The notes under the pieces are model-generated. The model did not search any database, was not told where the DNA came from, and worked only from the letters and a program-made list of their open reading frames with translations. A DNA stretch of 34,507 nt. It comes from Burkholderia multivorans. GTDB lineage: Bacteria > Pseudomonadota > Gammaproteobacteria > Burkholderiales > Burkholderiaceae. The position numbers were made by a program, and so were the translations under genes. This document shows positions 6,820 to 14,709 of the stretch, piece by piece (the first letter of the stretch is position 1; every line of letters begins with the position of its first letter). The stretch is from assembly GCF_010645215.1 (NCBI RefSeq), contig NZ_JAAGNW010000015.1, positions 6,310-40,816 on the forward strand. Reading direction: 5' to 3'.

Positions 6820-7617
6820 TCACCTGCCGCGAAACACCGGCGGCCGCCGCTCGCCGAACGCGCGCAGCCCCTCGGTGAAGTCGTCGCTCGCGCAGGCCGC
6901 GCGGCGCAGCTCCGCGATCCGTTCGAGCGCGTCGACGGGCACCGGCCGCGCATCTTCCAGCACCCGCAGCTGCTCCTTCACCGCCTGCACCGCGAGCGGC
7001 GCCTTGTCGGCGATCGTGCGCGCGAGGGCGAGCGTCGTCGCGTCGAGTTGCGCGCGCTCGACCACGCGGTTCACGAGGCCGTGGTGCGAGGCCCGTTCCG
7101 CGTCGAGCGGCTGCGCGGTGAAGAACATCTCCTTGAGCACGTGGATCGGCAGGTTGTGGAAGAAGCGCAGCAGCCCGCTCGTCGTATAGGGCAGGCCGAT
7201 GTTGACGGGCGTCATCGCGAAGCGCGCGCTCGGGTCCGCGATCACGAGGTCGCAGCTCATCGCGAGATCCACCGCGCCGCCCCACACCGAGCCCGAGATG
7301 CCGGCGATCACGACGCCCGGATACGCGCGGATCCGCCGCAGCACGCGTTCGAGCGGCTTGCCGTGCGCGATCGGATCGCGATCGTGCGCGAGTTCGCCGA
7401 GGTCGTGGCCCGCGCTCCACACGTCGTCGTCGCTGCCGTTCGCGAGCGTGACGACCGTCACGTCGTCCCGCGCGAGCGCGTCGAGGCGCGCGTCGAGCGC
7501 GTCCAGCAGCGCCGCGTCGAGCGCGTGGCGGCGCGCCGGATTGCCGAAGCTGATGCGGCCGATGCGCGGATCGACGCGCTCGACCTCGACGAACCAACCG
7601 GTCGATGCGCCGCTCAT
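6820..7617 (-). CDS. scpB: Crotonase-family methylmalonyl-CoA decarboxylase-like protein
   Basis: This 265-residue crotonase-fold protein aligns by eye along its whole length with E. coli YgfG/ScpB, which decarboxylates methylmalonyl-CoA to propionyl-CoA. The YgfG-type motifs are SAGHD (68-72, His71), SVWGGA (110-115, oxyanion-hole glycines) and MTPVNIGLPY (135-144, Tyr144). The paired Glu residues of enoyl-CoA hydratases are absent, which argues against a hydratase. KAPLAVQAVKEQLRVL and FGERRPPVFRGR complete the family C-terminus. Its ATG overlaps the CoA-transferase stop in an ATGA, implying coupled translation. The acyl chain (malonyl, methylmalonyl or other) cannot be read from the sequence. 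Confidence 0.8.
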   Translation of the reverse strand: MSGASTGWFVEVERVDPRIGRISFGNPARRHALDAALLDALDARLDALARDDVTVVTLANGSDDDVWSAGHDLGELAHDRDPIAHGKPLERVLRRIRAYPGVVIAGISGSVWGGAVDLAMSCDLVIADPSARFAMTPVNIGLPYTTSGLLRFFHNLPIHVLKEMFFTAQPLDAERASHHGLVNRVVERAQLDATTLALARTIADKAPLAVQAVKEQLRVLEDARPVPVDALERIAELRRAACASDDFTEGLRAFGERRPPVFRGR

Positions 7618-8846
7618 GACAGCGCTCCCGCGAGTTCGGGCGCATGCTGGAACACCGCGCGCCCGGCCAGCAGCGAGTCGATCGCGGCGGTGTCGAAGCC
7701 GGCCTCGCGCAGCACCTCGACGGTGTGCTCGCCCAGTTCGGGCGGCGCGCGGCGCCTGCGCGGCGCGCCGCCGGTTGCATCGTCGGCCGGCGTCGCGAGC
7801 GGCGTGACGACCTGGCGCAGCGGGCCGAGCGTCGGGTGATCGAGCGTGTCGACCAACTGGCAATGGGCCACCTGCGGATCGTCGAACACTTCGTCGAGCG
7901 TGTGGATCGGCCCCGCGGGCAGGCCGGCCGCGACGAAGCACGCGGTCCATTCGCGCTTGCCGCGCGTGCGCAGCCGGGTTTCGAGCAAGGCCGTGAGCGC
8001 GTCGCGATGCGCGACCCGCGCCTCGTTGGTCGCGAAGCGCGGATCGTCGACCAGGCCGCGCAGGTCGAGCACTTCGCATAGTCGCCGCCACATGTCGGTC
8101 GTGATCGGCGCGAGGTTCAGCGGCCCGTCGGCGGTCTCGAATACGCCGTACGGCGCGATCACCGCGTGCGCGTTGCCGGTGCGGCGCGGGACGTCGCCGA
8201 GGCTCAGGTAGCGCTGTCCGTGCACGCTCAGCAGTCCGACGAGACTCTCCAGCAGCGACGTGCCGACCTGCCGGCCCCGCCCGGTGTGGGTGCGCTCGAA
8301 CAGCGCGGCGACGATCGCGGTCGTGAGCCACATGCCCGAGCTGAGGTCGCCGATCGCGGTGCCGGTGCGGGTCGGCTCGCCGTCGGCGAAGCCGGTCAGG
8401 CTCATCAGCCCGCTATAGCCCTGGGCGATCTGGTCGAAGCCGGGCCAGTCGCGCAGCGGCCCGTGCGCGCCGAACGCGGTGATGCTGCCGAGCACGAGGC
8501 GCGGATTGTCGGCGCTCAGCGTGTCGTAGCCGAGGCCCATCGCGTCGAGCGTGCCGGGCCGGAAGTTCTCGATCACGACGTCCGCGTCGCGGATCAGGCG
8601 GCGCACCGCGGCGAGGCCGTCCGGATGCCGGAAGTCGACGCAGATGCCGCGCTTGTTCCGGTTGCACGACAGGTAGTAGGTGCTGACGCCGCGATCGAAC
8701 GGCCCCCAGCTGCGGCTCATGTCGCCGCTGGGGCCGGGCTCGACCTTGATGACGTCGGCGCCGAGATCGGCGAGCGACATCGAGCAGAACGGGCCGGACA
8801 GCGCCCGGCTCAGATCGACGACCTTGATGCCTTGCAATGCATTCAT
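7614..8846 (-). CDS. CaiB/BaiF (class III) CoA-transferase
   Basis: This 410-residue cytosolic protein moves CoA between carboxylic acids through an enzyme-bound anhydride. VVDLSRALSGPFCSMSLADLGADVIKVEP opens the fold (shown in part: residues 9-36). ENFRPG (93-98) is the family hallmark, and the catalytic Asp should be Asp167 in TAIGDLSSG, matching Asp169 of formyl-CoA transferase. The ATG at 8846 follows GGAG by about seven bases. It lies 38 bases after the MFS carrier and overlaps the downstream decarboxylase-like gene by 4 bases. I infer that it activates the imported acid, perhaps using succinyl-CoA or the product acyl-CoA as donor. Confidence 0.88.
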   Translation of the reverse strand: MNALQGIKVVDLSRALSGPFCSMSLADLGADVIKVEPGPSGDMSRSWGPFDRGVSTYYLSCNRNKRGICVDFRHPDGLAAVRRLIRDADVVIENFRPGTLDAMGLGYDTLSADNPRLVLGSITAFGAHGPLRDWPGFDQIAQGYSGLMSLTGFADGEPTRTGTAIGDLSSGMWLTTAIVAALFERTHTGRGRQVGTSLLESLVGLLSVHGQRYLSLGDVPRRTGNAHAVIAPYGVFETADGPLNLAPITTDMWRRLCEVLDLRGLVDDPRFATNEARVAHRDALTALLETRLRTRGKREWTACFVAAGLPAGPIHTLDEVFDDPQVAHCQLVDTLDHPTLGPLRQVVTPLATPADDATGGAPRRRRAPPELGEHTVEVLREAGFDTAAIDSLLAGRAVFQHAPELAGALS

Positions 8847-8884
8847 GCGATGCTCCTGCGGAAAAAGGAAGGGCGGGCCGCCGG

Positions 8885-10204
8885 TCAGGCGGGCAGCGTG
8901 TCGTGACGGGTCTCGTGGGCGGCGGGCAGGATCAGCAGGCCGACGACGAACGCGGCGGCGGTCCAGGCGATCGGGACGCCGAGCGAGCCCTGCCAGTGAA
9001 TCGCGGCGCCGAGCAGGAAGTTCACGCCGGCGCCCAGGAAGCGGCCGATCGACGCGTTGAACGCGAACGCGGTCGCGCGGATCCGGGTCGGGTACTGCTC
9101 GGGCAGCCACAGGGAGAAGATCGCGAAGTTGCCGCCGAAGAAGCCGAGGAACAGCAGCGACACCATGAACGCGGGCAGGCCGTTCGGCAGGTAGTACACC
9201 CAGCCGAACGCGACCGCGATCGACACGGCCATGCCGACGAAGTAGACGCCGAGCGCGCCGCGCCGGCCGAGCCGTTCGGCGAGCCAGGGCGCGACGCGGC
9301 AGCCGGCGATGGTCGCGATCGACAGCAGCGCGGCGCCGATCGACGCGAGGCGCTGCGCGCCCACGTGGTCGATGCCGGCGCGGGTCGCGAGCGTCACCAC
9401 CGCGCTGGCCTCGTAGACCGAGCCCGCCCACAGCCCGACGATCGCGACCCCGACGAGGCTGGCGCTCGTGAGCGTGCGACGCCGGTACGCGGGCGACAGG
9501 ATCTCGCGCAGCGGCTGCCGCGCGGGCGCGGCGGCGGCCGGCTCGCGCGCTTCGCGCCGACGCCACTGGCCCGGCTCGCGCACGCGCAGCACGGTGAACA
9601 CCGCGAGCAGCGCGGGCGCGAGCCCGCACAGGAACATCGCGCGCCAGCCGTAGGCCGCGCCGATCGTGAAGTTCAGGCAGGCGGCGATGAAGAAGCCGAA
9701 GTAGTAGCCGGTCTGCAGATAGCCCGCGCCCATCTTGCGGCGATCCTCCGGCCAGCTTTCCGCGACGTAGGTGCCGGCGAGCGCCCATTCGCCGCCGACG
9801 CCGATGCCCGCGAGCAGCCGGCACGCGGCGAGCATCCAGACGTCGTGCGTGAACGCCGCGGCGCCCGTGAAGACCGAGTAGATCAGCACGCTCGCGGCGA
9901 GCGTGCGGACGCGGCCGAAGCGATCCGCGAGCGGGCCCCAGATGAACGACAGGCCCCAGCCGACCAGGAACAGTGCGAACAGGATCGAGCCGTACAGGCC
10001 GAGATTGGCGGGCGTGGCCGCGATGCCCGAGGCGGGCAGCAGCTCGGTGAGCGCGGGCACCAGCACGAGCGCGTAGATCACCGAGTCCACGCCGTCGAGC
10101 ACCCAGCCCGCGTACACCGCCCAGAATCCCTTGATCTGTTCGCGCGTGAGGGGCGTGCGCCCCGGTTTCGCATCGTGTGCCGATGCGGCGATCGCCTTGA
10201 CCAT
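8885..10204 (-). CDS. MFS carboxylate transporter (AAHS/SHS-like)
   Basis: This 439-residue inner-membrane carrier has twelve predicted helices. GPLADRFGR (residues 89-97) is the MFS loop 2-3 motif, helix 1 carries the acidic DGVD of acid:proton symporters, and LLAGIGVGGEWALAGTYVAES follows the helix 4-5 pattern of this group. A basic central loop separates the halves. AAGGAG lies seven bases before the ATG at 10204. It is the first gene of the carrier/CoA-transferase/decarboxylase operon and is divergent from a LysR gene. The substrate is probably a mono- or dicarboxylate judging by its partners; uptake by symport or exchange is not decided. Confidence 0.88.
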   Translation of the reverse strand: MVKAIAASAHDAKPGRTPLTREQIKGFWAVYAGWVLDGVDSVIYALVLVPALTELLPASGIAATPANLGLYGSILFALFLVGWGLSFIWGPLADRFGRVRTLAASVLIYSVFTGAAAFTHDVWMLAACRLLAGIGVGGEWALAGTYVAESWPEDRRKMGAGYLQTGYYFGFFIAACLNFTIGAAYGWRAMFLCGLAPALLAVFTVLRVREPGQWRRREAREPAAAAPARQPLREILSPAYRRRTLTSASLVGVAIVGLWAGSVYEASAVVTLATRAGIDHVGAQRLASIGAALLSIATIAGCRVAPWLAERLGRRGALGVYFVGMAVSIAVAFGWVYYLPNGLPAFMVSLLFLGFFGGNFAIFSLWLPEQYPTRIRATAFAFNASIGRFLGAGVNFLLGAAIHWQGSLGVPIAWTAAAFVVGLLILPAAHETRHDTLPA

Positions 10205-10335
10205 CCTTGTCTCCTTGCCGGCCTGCGCCGGTTTTTTTGTGAGTTCAGTATAAGAACGCCGGGCATCGTGGAAAAATATGTTATTCGTCTAACGCCATCG
10301 GAAATTCTTATGGCGTGCGCATCGGGGAGATCGGC
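10205..10335. promoter_or_regulatory. Divergent promoter region with LysR-type dyads
   Basis: This 131-base region separates the MFS operon from its LysR gene and is much more AT-rich than its surroundings. ATAAGAA (10250-10256) and TTCTTAT (10305-10311) are inverted copies 48 bases apart. GTTA-N6-TAAC (10280-10293) lies between them and overlaps a T-N11-A element (10279-10291). These are candidate binding sites for the divergent LysR protein; none has been tested. Confidence 0.5.
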
Positions 10336-11265
10336 ATGGATCTGCGGCAGCTGCGGTATTTCGTCAAGGTGGTCGAGCACGGCAACGTCACGCATGCGAG
10401 CGAGGCGCTGCACATCGCGCAGCCGGCGGTCAGCCAGCAGGTGCGCAACCTCGAACGCGACCTCGGCATGCAGCTGCTGGAGCGCAGCGCGCACGGCGTC
10501 GCGCCTACCGCCGCCGGCCGCACGCTGTACCGGCACGCGCTCGAACTGCTGCGCCAGGCGGACGATACGCGCGAGCTGCTGCGCCGCGACGCCGAACTGC
10601 CGCAAGGGCGGGTGTCGATCGGGATGCCGTCGAGCACCGCGCGGGTGCTCGCGATTCCGCTCGCGCGGCTGATGCGCGAGCGCTTTCCGGGAATCATGCT
10701 CGAACTGATCGAGGCGCCGAGCGCCGATCTCGACCAGCTGATCGGCCGCGCGCGCGTGGATCTCGCGATCGTCGTCGACGAGGCGCCGACGCGCGGCCGC
10801 GCGATGCGGCGGCTGATGACGGAGGCGCTGTACCTGATCGCGTGGCCCGATTTCGCCTTGCCGGACGGGCCGGTGCCGCTCGCCGACCTCGCGCGCATGC
10901 CGCTGATCCTGCCGAGCGCGCCGAACACGATCCGCAACCGGGTCGACTGGGCGATGCGCGAGGCGGGGCTGCCCTACGACATCCAGCTCGAAGCCAGTTC
11001 CACCGGCCTGCTGTTCGCCGCCGTGATGGCGCAGCTCGGCGTCACGATCCTGCCGTGGACCGCGGCGCATCTCGAACTCGACGAACACAAGCTCAAGCTC
11101 GCGCGCGTCGCGCATCCGCTGTTCGTGCGCGAGCTGTCGCTGTGCTGGGCGGACAGCGGGCTGCTCAGCAACGCGGTGCTCAAGGTGCGGGAGGCGCTCG
11201 TCGAGCTGTTCGGGCAACTGGGCAAGCGGCCCGAATGGGCGGCGGCGCGGCGGCGCGCGCGCTGA
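10336..11265 (+). CDS. LysR-family regulator, divergent from the carrier/CoA-transferase operon
   Basis: This 309-residue protein begins MDLRQLRYFVKVVEHGN, followed by the LysR helix-turn-helix (VTHASEALHIAQPAVSQQVRN) and an effector-binding domain from about residue 90 with the usual GVTILPW segment near the end. GGGGAGA lies five bases before the ATG at 10336, preferred over an upstream GTG. The N-terminus resembles the Nac/Cbl-like group in general form only. Placement suggests that it controls the divergent operon at 8885-10204, with the imported acid or its CoA ester pathway intermediate as inducer; this is inference. Confidence 0.88.
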   Translation: MDLRQLRYFVKVVEHGNVTHASEALHIAQPAVSQQVRNLERDLGMQLLERSAHGVAPTAAGRTLYRHALELLRQADDTRELLRRDAELPQGRVSIGMPSSTARVLAIPLARLMRERFPGIMLELIEAPSADLDQLIGRARVDLAIVVDEAPTRGRAMRRLMTEALYLIAWPDFALPDGPVPLADLARMPLILPSAPNTIRNRVDWAMREAGLPYDIQLEASSTGLLFAAVMAQLGVTILPWTAAHLELDEHKLKLARVAHPLFVRELSLCWADSGLLSNAVLKVREALVELFGQLGKRPEWAAARRRAR

Positions 11266-11383
11266 GCCGGAACGGCGTGCGGCCGGCGATCCGGCCCCGG
11301 CGCTGCAACGCACGCGTCGTGGTCGCGCGGCCGGTGCGCAGCGTGTTTTGCGCGTTATCTTTCTGACAGTGTTGTATCGGGGC

Positions 11384-11396
11384 GTTACGGCGTAAC
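11384..11396. other. GTTAC-GGC-GTAAC dyad in the gap before the envelope genes
   Basis: A perfect 5-3-5 inverted repeat lies in the 297-base gap 11266-11562, which otherwise shows no gene. A weak promoter-like pair, TTGCGC (11348) and TTGTAT (11372), lies just upstream, so the dyad would sit just downstream of a start site for the exported-protein genes. Operator function is a guess. Confidence 0.3.
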
Positions 11397-11562
11397 ACCG
11401 CTGCGCGGGCGGAGCCTTGCGCGCGTGCGGGTTCCGTCACCGTTGTAACGTCCGGCAAGATCGCCGGGGCCCCGTGTAATTGTTCGGTGCGGGCCGCGGG
11501 CATAGCGTTCAGGGTGTCGAAACCCGAAGGAATGTCATGAACGCGCAAGCAGGGAGTCTGAC

Positions 11563-11940
11563 GTGAACAGGCTGAAGATCGTCCTGGGCCTCGCGGCGAC
11601 CGCCGCCATCTGTGCGAGCGGTGTCGCGCAGGCGGCGCGGGTCGGCGTGTATATCGGCCCGGGCTACCCGTATTACTACCCCGTCGTGCCGGCGCCTTAC
11701 TACTATCCGCCGCCCGTCGTCGCGGTGCCGGTCGAACCGCCGCCGCCGCCCGAATACATCGAGCAGGGGCAGGTTGCGCCGATGCCGATGCCCCAGGCCG
11801 GGCCGGCCGGCCCGGCTGCCGGCGCGCCGCCGGGCGACGACGGCTCCTGGTACTACTGCGACGCGTCGAGGAAGTACTACCCCTACGTGAAGCAGTGCAA
11901 ATCCGGCTGGCGTGCGGTGCCGCCGCGTCCTCAACCTTGA
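11563..11940 (+). CDS. Exported Pro/Tyr-rich protein with paired-Cys C-terminal motif
   Basis: This 125-residue protein has a Sec signal peptide (MNRLKIVLGLAATAAICASGVAQA, cleavage probably after AQA; about 24 residues). A Tyr/Pro-rich stretch follows (YPYYYP, YYYPPPVVAVP), then a Pro/Gly/Ala linker, then a compact end with WYYC, YYPYV, C and GW at fixed spacing. The two Cys could form a disulfide in the periplasm. I recognise this C-terminal pattern as common in short exported proteins of betaproteobacteria but know no function. The start is GTG at 11563, with AGGGAG six bases before. It precedes the lipoprotein gene by 16 bases, so the two are probably cotranscribed. Confidence 0.8.
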   Translation: MNRLKIVLGLAATAAICASGVAQAARVGVYIGPGYPYYYPVVPAPYYYPPPVVAVPVEPPPPPEYIEQGQVAPMPMPQAGPAGPAAGAPPGDDGSWYYCDASRKYYPYVKQCKSGWRAVPPRPQP

Positions 11941-11956
11941 GCGGAAGGCGATGAAC

Positions 11957-12598
11957 ATGAATCAGGCAATCCGATATGCGCGCCGCGGCGCGCTGCTCGC
12001 ATCGCTGGGGCTGCTGGGCGCCTGCGCGGTGATGCCGGACGGGCCGAGCGTGATGGCGCTGCCCGGCACGGGCAAGACCTTCGACCAGTTCCGCGCCGAC
12101 GACGGCAACTGTCGGCAGTATGCGTATCAGCAGGTCGGCGGCGTGTCCGCGAACCAGGCGTCCACCGCGAGCGCGCTCGGCAGCGCGGCGGTCGGCACCG
12201 CGCTGGGCGCGGCCGCGGGCGCGGCGTTCAACGGCGGGCGCGGCGCGGCGGTCGGCGCGGGTGCGGGCCTGCTCGCGGGCAGCGTGCTCGGCATGGGCGC
12301 GGCGCAGGGCTCCGCCTACAGCGTGCAACGCCGCTATGACTATGCGTACACGCAATGCATGTATGCGGCCGGCGAACGTGTGCCGGTGTCGGGACGCGTG
12401 CGTTCCGGCGGCGGGTATTACGGCGATGGCGGAGGAGGTGGTGGCGGTGGCGGCTACGGCGGCGGCGGTTATGGCGGCGGTGGTGGTGGTTACGGTGGCG
12501 GTGGTTATGGCGGAGGCGGAGGCTATGGCGGCGGTGGCGGCGGATATGCGCCGCCGCCTCCACCGCCGGGCGTGCAACCGCCGCCGCCCGGATACTGA
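11957..12598 (+). CDS. Glycine-zipper lipoprotein with Gly/Tyr-rich tail
   Basis: The 213-residue product begins MNQAIRYARRGALLASLGLLGACAV (split here by lipobox LLGAC, residues 19-23), so it should be lipidated at Cys23. Residues about 60-110 are a glycine-zipper segment (GTALGAAAGAAF, GAGAGLLAGSVLG) likely to insert in or pack along membrane. Then comes a YDYAYTQCMYAAGERVP segment, a long Gly/Tyr repeat tail, and a Pro-rich end. GGAAGG lies eight bases before the ATG at 11957 but only two before the ATG at 11951, so 11957 is chosen. It is presumably an outer-membrane or periplasmic structural lipoprotein; the function is unknown. Confidence 0.8.
   Translation: MNQAIRYARRGALLASLGLLGACAVMPDGPSVMALPGTGKTFDQFRADDGNCRQYAYQQVGGVSANQASTASALGSAAVGTALGAAAGAAFNGGRGAAVGAGAGLLAGSVLGMGAAQGSAYSVQRRYDYAYTQCMYAAGERVPVSGRVRSGGGYYGDGGGGGGGGGYGGGGYGGGGGGYGGGGYGGGGGYGGGGGGYAPPPPPPGVQPPPPGY
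12412..12549 (+). repeat. Degenerate GGC/GGT tandem repeat coding the Gly/Tyr tail
   Basis: Imperfect repeats of GGNGGNGGNTAYGGN encode runs such as GGGGYGGGGYGG within the lipoprotein. The units vary between 9 and 21 bases but keep the reading frame. Such low-complexity DNA is prone to slippage, so tail length may differ between strains. Confidence 0.7.
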
Positions 12599-12602
12599 CG
12601 CG

Positions 12603-12635
12603 GCGCGCGGGCCGTGGTCGCCACGGTCCGCGCGC
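12603..12635 (+). terminator. Strong hairpin after the lipoprotein gene
   Basis: Fifteen-base arms (12603-12617 and 12621-12635) pair with a single G-T wobble around a 3-base loop, starting five bases after the TGA. It lacks a U-tract but is stable enough to end or protect the transcript. Confidence 0.6.
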
Positions 12636-12714
12636 GACGGGAGCGATTTGCGTACACTCTGAGGTTCCGTTCACGGCACGCGCGCGCGTGCCGATTTTTC
12701 GACAGGGACCCCAG

Positions 12715-13728
12715 ATGATCGATTTACGCAGCGATACCGTGACCCGCCCGAGCCAGCCGATGCTGGCCGCGATGACTGCCGCCGAAGTGGGTGACGATGT
12801 CTGGGGCGACGATCCGACGGTCCTGCGCCTGCAGGCTGCCGTCGCGGAGCGGGCCGGCAAGGCCGCGGGCCTGTTCCTGCCGAGCGGCACGCAAAGCAAC
12901 CTGGCCGCGCTGATGGCGCACTGCGAACGCGGCGACGAATACATCGTCGGCCAGCTTGCGCACACCTACAAATACGAAGGCGGCGGCGCGGCGGTGCTCG
13001 GCAGCATCCAGCCGCAGCCGATCGAGAATGCCGCCGACGGCTCGCTGCCGATCGAGAAGGTCGCCGCCGCGATCAAGCCGATCGACAATCACTTCGCCCG
13101 CACCCGGCTGTTCACGCTCGAGAACACGATCGGCGGCAAGGTGCTGCCGGCCGCCTACGTCGACGAGGCGGTCGCGTTCGCGCGCGGCCGCGGCCTCGCG
13201 ACCCATCTCGACGGCGCGCGGGTGTGCAATGCGGCGGTGGCGACGGGGCGATCGATCGAGACGCTGTGCGCGCCGTACGATTCGGTGTCGATCTGTTTTT
13301 CGAAGGGACTCGGCGCGCCCGTCGGCTCGGTGCTGGTCGGCAGTACGGCATTGATCGAACGTGCGCAGCGCTGGCGCAAGGTGCTGGGTGGGGCAATGCG
13401 GCAGTCGGGCCTGCTGGCGGCGGCATGCCTGTACGCGCTCGACCACAACGTCGAACGGCTCGCGGAGGATCACGCGAACGCCGAACGGCTGGCCCAGGGG
13501 CTCGCGGAGATCGAGCAGGTGACGGTGCAGTCGCAGGCCACCAACATGGTGTTCGCGACGTTCCCGGAAGCGGACTGCGCGCCGCTCGAAGCGTGGCTCA
13601 AGGCGCGCGGGATTCTCACGCAGATGCTGTACGCGTCGCGGTTCGTCACGCATTGCGACGTGTCGCGCGCGGATATCGATACGTTCGTCGGCGCGGTGAA
13701 GGCGTATTTCGCGGAACGGCGGGGCTGA
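12715..13728 (+). CDS. ltaE: Low-specificity L-threonine aldolase
   Basis: This PLP enzyme splits L-threonine and L-allo-threonine to glycine and acetaldehyde. The 337 residues are the normal family length. MIDLRSDTVTRPS is the family N-terminus, SGTQSN (57-62) binds the PLP phosphate, His83 stacks on the ring, and DGAR (166-169) holds the ring nitrogen. Lys197 in CFSKGLGAP is the Schiff-base lysine, at the same number as in E. coli LtaE. The ATG at 12715 follows AGGGA. A possible -10, TACACT (12653-12658), lies upstream without a clear -35. The gene stands alone, convergent with the hydrolase. Confidence 0.95.
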   Translation: MIDLRSDTVTRPSQPMLAAMTAAEVGDDVWGDDPTVLRLQAAVAERAGKAAGLFLPSGTQSNLAALMAHCERGDEYIVGQLAHTYKYEGGGAAVLGSIQPQPIENAADGSLPIEKVAAAIKPIDNHFARTRLFTLENTIGGKVLPAAYVDEAVAFARGRGLATHLDGARVCNAAVATGRSIETLCAPYDSVSICFSKGLGAPVGSVLVGSTALIERAQRWRKVLGGAMRQSGLLAAACLYALDHNVERLAEDHANAERLAQGLAEIEQVTVQSQATNMVFATFPEADCAPLEAWLKARGILTQMLYASRFVTHCDVSRADIDTFVGAVKAYFAERRG

Positions 13729-13740
13729 TCCGGAAGCCGG

Positions 13741-13777
13741 CGCGGCGGACGGTCTGGCTGACCGTGTTATCGCCGCG
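13741..13777. terminator. Bidirectional hairpin between ltaE and the hydrolase
   Basis: ACGGTC (13749-13754) and GACCGT (13760-13765) form the inner stem, and CGCGGCG (13741-13747) and CGCCGCG (13771-13777) form an outer stem. It lies between the convergent ltaE stop (13728) and hydrolase stop (13840) and could serve both. Confidence 0.5.
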
Positions 13778-13839
13778 TCGTGGCTGACGGCTCGAGGGGC
13801 TCGCCGGCAAGCTTTTCGAGGCGCCCGGCTGCTCCTGTC

Positions 13840-14565
13840 TCACAGCGACGCCCGCTCCAGAAACTTCCTGATCTCCAGCGAATAGGCGAGAGGGTGCGAA
13901 AACCGGAACATGTGGCCGGTGCGCGGCATGATGACTTCCTGCGAATTCTTGATGCCCTTCAGGAGAATCCCCGCGGCTTCCTTGCCGATCAGCTTGTCCT
14001 CCTCGGGCGTCAGGATCAGCGTGGGGACATTGATCGCTTTCAGCAGGGCCGTGTAGTCCGTGTTCTCGATCGAGCGCACGCGGTTGATGTAGGCCCTGTG
14101 CGGTGTCTCCCTGATGAAGAAATCGCGGCTCTTGTCGGTGGTCCAGGGGATATCCCCCTCCTTGTCGAACGACGAAGCCAGCTGCGCTGCGTGAAACCTC
14201 AGGGTCAGCTGTCGATAGAAGGGCCCGGGGAAGAACGGCGCCAGTGCCGCCAGCGTCTTGAGCAAGGGCGAGGTGATCGGGCTCCTGGAGAAGCCGCCGG
14301 AGAGCACGAGGCCCTTCAGGTCCTTCGGCCGGCGCGTCGCAACCGCGATCGACGCGACCGCGCCGTATGAATCGCCGACCAGCACATAGCTGTCGAGATC
14401 CTTCACCTGGCCGATGATGAAGCTGGCCAACGTTTCCAGGTCGTCCACGTCGTCCGGCAAGCGGAGCGTACGCATGGGGCGATCCTGCAGGCAGGTCAAC
14501 TGGTCGAGCTTCCACGGCGCGCCCGCGAAGCAGGGGATCATGACCAAGGTGGGGCCGGTTTTCAT
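13840..14565 (-). CDS. Alpha/beta hydrolase
   Basis: This 241-residue cytosolic alpha/beta-hydrolase has its nucleophile Ser66 in the elbow GDSYG (64-68), an acidic residue in TPEED (Asp190 likely) and His218 in RTGHMF. There is no signal peptide. Two segments depart from the common pattern: the oxyanion segment near CFAG (12-15) is short, and a cap region rich in aromatics spans about 100-160. AGGAA lies six bases before the ATG at 14565. A LysR gene on the same strand lies immediately upstream and is the likely regulator. The substrate, possibly a small ester or lactone, cannot be told. Confidence 0.85.
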   Translation of the reverse strand: MKTGPTLVMIPCFAGAPWKLDQLTCLQDRPMRTLRLPDDVDDLETLASFIIGQVKDLDSYVLVGDSYGAVASIAVATRRPKDLKGLVLSGGFSRSPITSPLLKTLAALAPFFPGPFYRQLTLRFHAAQLASSFDKEGDIPWTTDKSRDFFIRETPHRAYINRVRSIENTDYTALLKAINVPTLILTPEEDKLIGKEAAGILLKGIKNSQEVIMPRTGHMFRFSHPLAYSLEIRKFLERASL

Positions 14566-14627
14566 GGGGTGTTCCTGGCGGATCGAATCAAGGACAACCG
14601 CACTCTAGGCGGTCCGGGTGATTCGAT

Positions 14628-14640
14628 CCAATGGCATTGG
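14628..14640 (-). promoter_or_regulatory. Palindrome upstream of the hydrolase gene
   Basis: CCAAT-GGC-ATTGG is a perfect 5-3-5 inverted repeat 63 bases before the hydrolase ATG, in the 144-base gap separating it from the LysR gene. It is a candidate operator for that LysR protein. Confidence 0.45.
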
Positions 14641-14709
14641 CACACCATGTCGATGCACGGGATTCATGATCCCTTGGCCGCGCCCACGGCAGCCGGCGCC
14701 CGCCGGCGT

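Noticed and set aside
6820-7617. Annotation as plain enoyl-CoA hydratase
   Set aside because: The catalytic Glu pair of hydratases is not found, and SAGHD, SVWGGA and MTPVN-G-PY match the methylmalonyl-CoA decarboxylase branch.
12412-12549. Repeat array considered as a CRISPR or mobile element
   Set aside because: The units are short, degenerate, without spacers and in frame inside a coding sequence.
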